NCBI GenBank assembly: GCA_964539825.1
Contig: CAZIKF010000035.1
Coordinates: 1-53,266, forward strand
Direction: 5' to 3'
DNA from: CAZIKF01 sp964539825
Lineage (GTDB): Bacteria; Muiribacteriota; UBA6191
Length of the DNA stretch: 53,266 bases
Made by a program: the position numbers and the translations under genes. The notes below the pieces were generated by a model. It saw nothing but the letters and a program-made list of their open reading frames with translations, did no database searches and was not told the origin of the DNA. Positions 52,187 to 53,266 of this stretch are shown here, piece by piece; position 1 is the stretch's first letter, and every line of letters starts with the position of its first letter.

Positions 52187-52218
52187 AGCTTTTTAACCAA
52201 AAGGTCATTTCTTTTGAC
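52187..52218. promoter_or_regulatory. Conserved distal element, copy B (possible activator site)
   Basis: Counterpart of the element at 51255-51284, with identical core ACCAAAAGGTCAT and TTTGAC a few bases on, 177 bp from the -24 position of the copy B promoter. Confidence 0.5.
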
Positions 52219-52298
52219 TTAACCGTCATGCAGAGAAATAATCCTGCACTAGATAACCTCTTATCAGTGAGGAAGGTTTTAAGCCAGGATCTCTTACC

Positions 52299-53030
52299 TT
52301 ACTGGAAATAATCCTTGAGAGCGTCCGCTACAAAACCCGACGAGGTCTCATCAACAATGGATCGAACCGCCTGGAGATCATCTTCACTCAGAAAGCCAGG
52401 CAAAATTCTAAGGCATGCCTCAACCCAGCCTCGGTTCACGTTCTCCACAATATAGGCACCCGCGGCACCCTTGCGATTATTGCGTTTGGGCTTTGTCAGA
52501 GTTTTGGTGAAATATGCCCTGACGAAATTTGCAACGAACCCGGAGTTGATTCGATCAACAATGGCCTTGATAGCCGCCATATCGCCTTCTCCCACAAAGG
52601 AGGGTAGGGCTCTGATAACATCACTCTGCCAACCGTTGCTCACATGCTGTCGAATATATACGGTGGCCCTACCTCTGAAATTCTCAGGACCGGCGTCATC
52701 ACCATTTTCATCCTGCCAATCCTTAAGGGCTCTGAGAGCGGAGCTTAATTTACTGAGTGCCCGATCATATCGACCCGAGGCACCCTGGGTCTCAAAGCTA
52801 ATATCATCATTGAGCTGCAGGTCATTGAGAGTACGATAGGAAGTCTTAAGAGCGGCAATGATACTTGAAATCTGATTTGACCTGGATTCTTCAAGCTCAC
52901 CGATAACTGGCTTAAAAACAAGAATACTCTTATCCCCTTGTGTGCGACCGCTTAGATCACCCGCAGTGATAAGACCAGTAAATACAGTGAACCCAACCAA
53001 GAGCGACGTGACAGTCAATCCCCTTTTCAT
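52299..53030 (-). CDS. Exported protein with a duplicated ~50-residue repeat
   Basis: A 243-residue protein with signal peptide (MKRGLTVTSLLVGFTVFTGLITA). Two copies of a helical repeat are clear: one at about 126-175 (YIRQHVSNGW ... IRALPSFVGEGD ... NSGFVANFV) and one at about 195-243 (YIVENVNRGW ... LRILPGFLSEDD ... SSGFVADAL). The repeat has a conserved V-x-x-G-W start, L-P-x-F middle and S-G-F-V-A end. I do not know the family. AAGGAG lies about 5 bp before ATG 53030. Its consensus sigma-70 promoter differs from the sigma-54 sites of its neighbours. Confidence 0.8.
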   Translation of the reverse strand: MKRGLTVTSLLVGFTVFTGLITAGDLSGRTQGDKSILVFKPVIGELEESRSNQISSIIAALKTSYRTLNDLQLNDDISFETQGASGRYDRALSKLSSALRALKDWQDENGDDAGPENFRGRATVYIRQHVSNGWQSDVIRALPSFVGEGDMAAIKAIVDRINSGFVANFVRAYFTKTLTKPKRNNRKGAAGAYIVENVNRGWVEACLRILPGFLSEDDLQAVRSIVDETSSGFVADALKDYFQ

Positions 53031-53105
53031 AGCAACTCCTTGGCATCCTGAACTAAGAACAAAATGCCCAATTATCCTGTGTGTAATATTCCTCGAGAGG
53101 TTCAG

Positions 53106-53133
53106 ATAATAATCCGGAAAATAGCTTTGTCAA
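53106..53133 (-). promoter_or_regulatory. Sigma-70 promoter of the two-repeat protein gene
   Basis: Minus strand: TTGACA, 16-bp spacer, TATTAT. Both elements are near consensus and the leader to ATG 53030 is about 70 nt. Confidence 0.6.
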
Positions 53134-53149
53134 CCGTCAAAGGAAAAAG

Positions 53150-53262
53150 GGTGACCGAGGGCGAGCGAAAGTTCCACAGCCTGTGAAGAGAAGGCTGGCG
53201 TAGCGGCGCTACGGGAGCCGCCGATGAGCAGAGATGTGGAGCTTGCAGCCGCCTGAATCCCC
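53150..53262. repeat. Long imperfect hairpin element 2 (113 bp)
   Basis: The two halves pair imperfectly and symmetrically about 53206. The apex is CGTAGC-GGC-GCTACG and the arms match as TCCACA/TGTGGA, AAG/CTT and GGxGA/TCxCC further out. The apex has the same GTAGC-NNN-GCTAC design as element 1 at 41696-41859, and both share GATTCAGG-like outer sequence. The element may extend past the window end. Confidence 0.55.
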
Positions 53263-53266
53263 ATTT

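Overview
The window is about 53 kb of a Gram-negative (diderm) bacterial chromosome. I base this on Lgt and a lipobox protein, many Sec signal peptides, type IV prepilin-like proteins, a CPA2 antiporter, sigma-54 (-24/-12) promoters and many hybrid histidine kinases. The mix (TPR-sulfotransferase, Nfu with an Nfu_N domain, hybrid kinases with the KMESIGRLAGGIAHD type of H-box, very large Kelch proteins) suggests a deltaproteobacterium-like or related environmental lineage. I cannot fix the phylum from sequence alone. No rRNA, tRNA, IS element, phage gene or CRISPR array was seen.

Layout. 1-4.7 kb: a dual-specificity phosphatase translationally coupled to a TPR-sulfotransferase, then a cation/proton antiporter and Lgt. 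4.8-16 kb: one 3736-residue secreted protein made of 54 Kelch units and about 8 Ig-like modules. 16-21.5 kb: a small membrane-anchored zinc-ribbon protein and two tandem 820-residue secreted paralogues of unknown function. 21.7-25.5 kb: a DUF2059 protein, an Nfu / unknown / FmdB / FmdB operon and a secreted TPR-like protein. 25.5-31.2 kb: a signalling cluster with a kinase-less PAS-GAF-REC sensor, a PAS-HK-REC kinase and an 84-residue stand-alone kinase H-box (DHp) protein. It is preceded by a sigma-54 promoter that should drive a ~100-nt RNA ending in a strong terminator. 31.3-38.7 kb: a tightly coupled operon (cyclophilin, golvesin-type modular glycosidase, prepilin, PilX-like protein, proline-rich secreted protein, lipoprotein). 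38.7-42 kb: a secreted protein, a GH43/GH32-like enzyme and a DEDDh exonuclease ending in a long hairpin element. 42-46 kb: a CopG-type antitoxin with only the tail of its BrnT toxin, a ferredoxin-MBL fusion and more two-component genes. 46-50 kb: a CHASE-like histidine kinase, a membrane protein and a fatty-acid-hydroxylase family enzyme with a palindromic operator inside its promoter. 50-53 kb: two small secreted paralogues, each behind the same sigma-54 promoter and leader, then a two-repeat secreted protein and a second long hairpin.

The most unusual signals are: (i) Kelch blocks of 6, 6, 36 and 6 units, consistent with nine six-bladed propellers; (ii) the sigma-54-driven small-RNA candidate next to a free-standing DHp mini-protein; (iii) the duplicated sigma-54 promoter, leader and distal element of the two small paralogues; (iv) the tandem 820-residue paralogues; (v) an in-frame fossil of a PAS C-terminal motif after a sensor gene's stop codon; (vi) two symmetric long hairpins with a GTAGC-NNN-GCTAC apex. 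Starts were chosen from ribosome-binding sites, paralogue alignment and overlaps. No alignment or database search could be run; domain names come from motifs recognised by eye.
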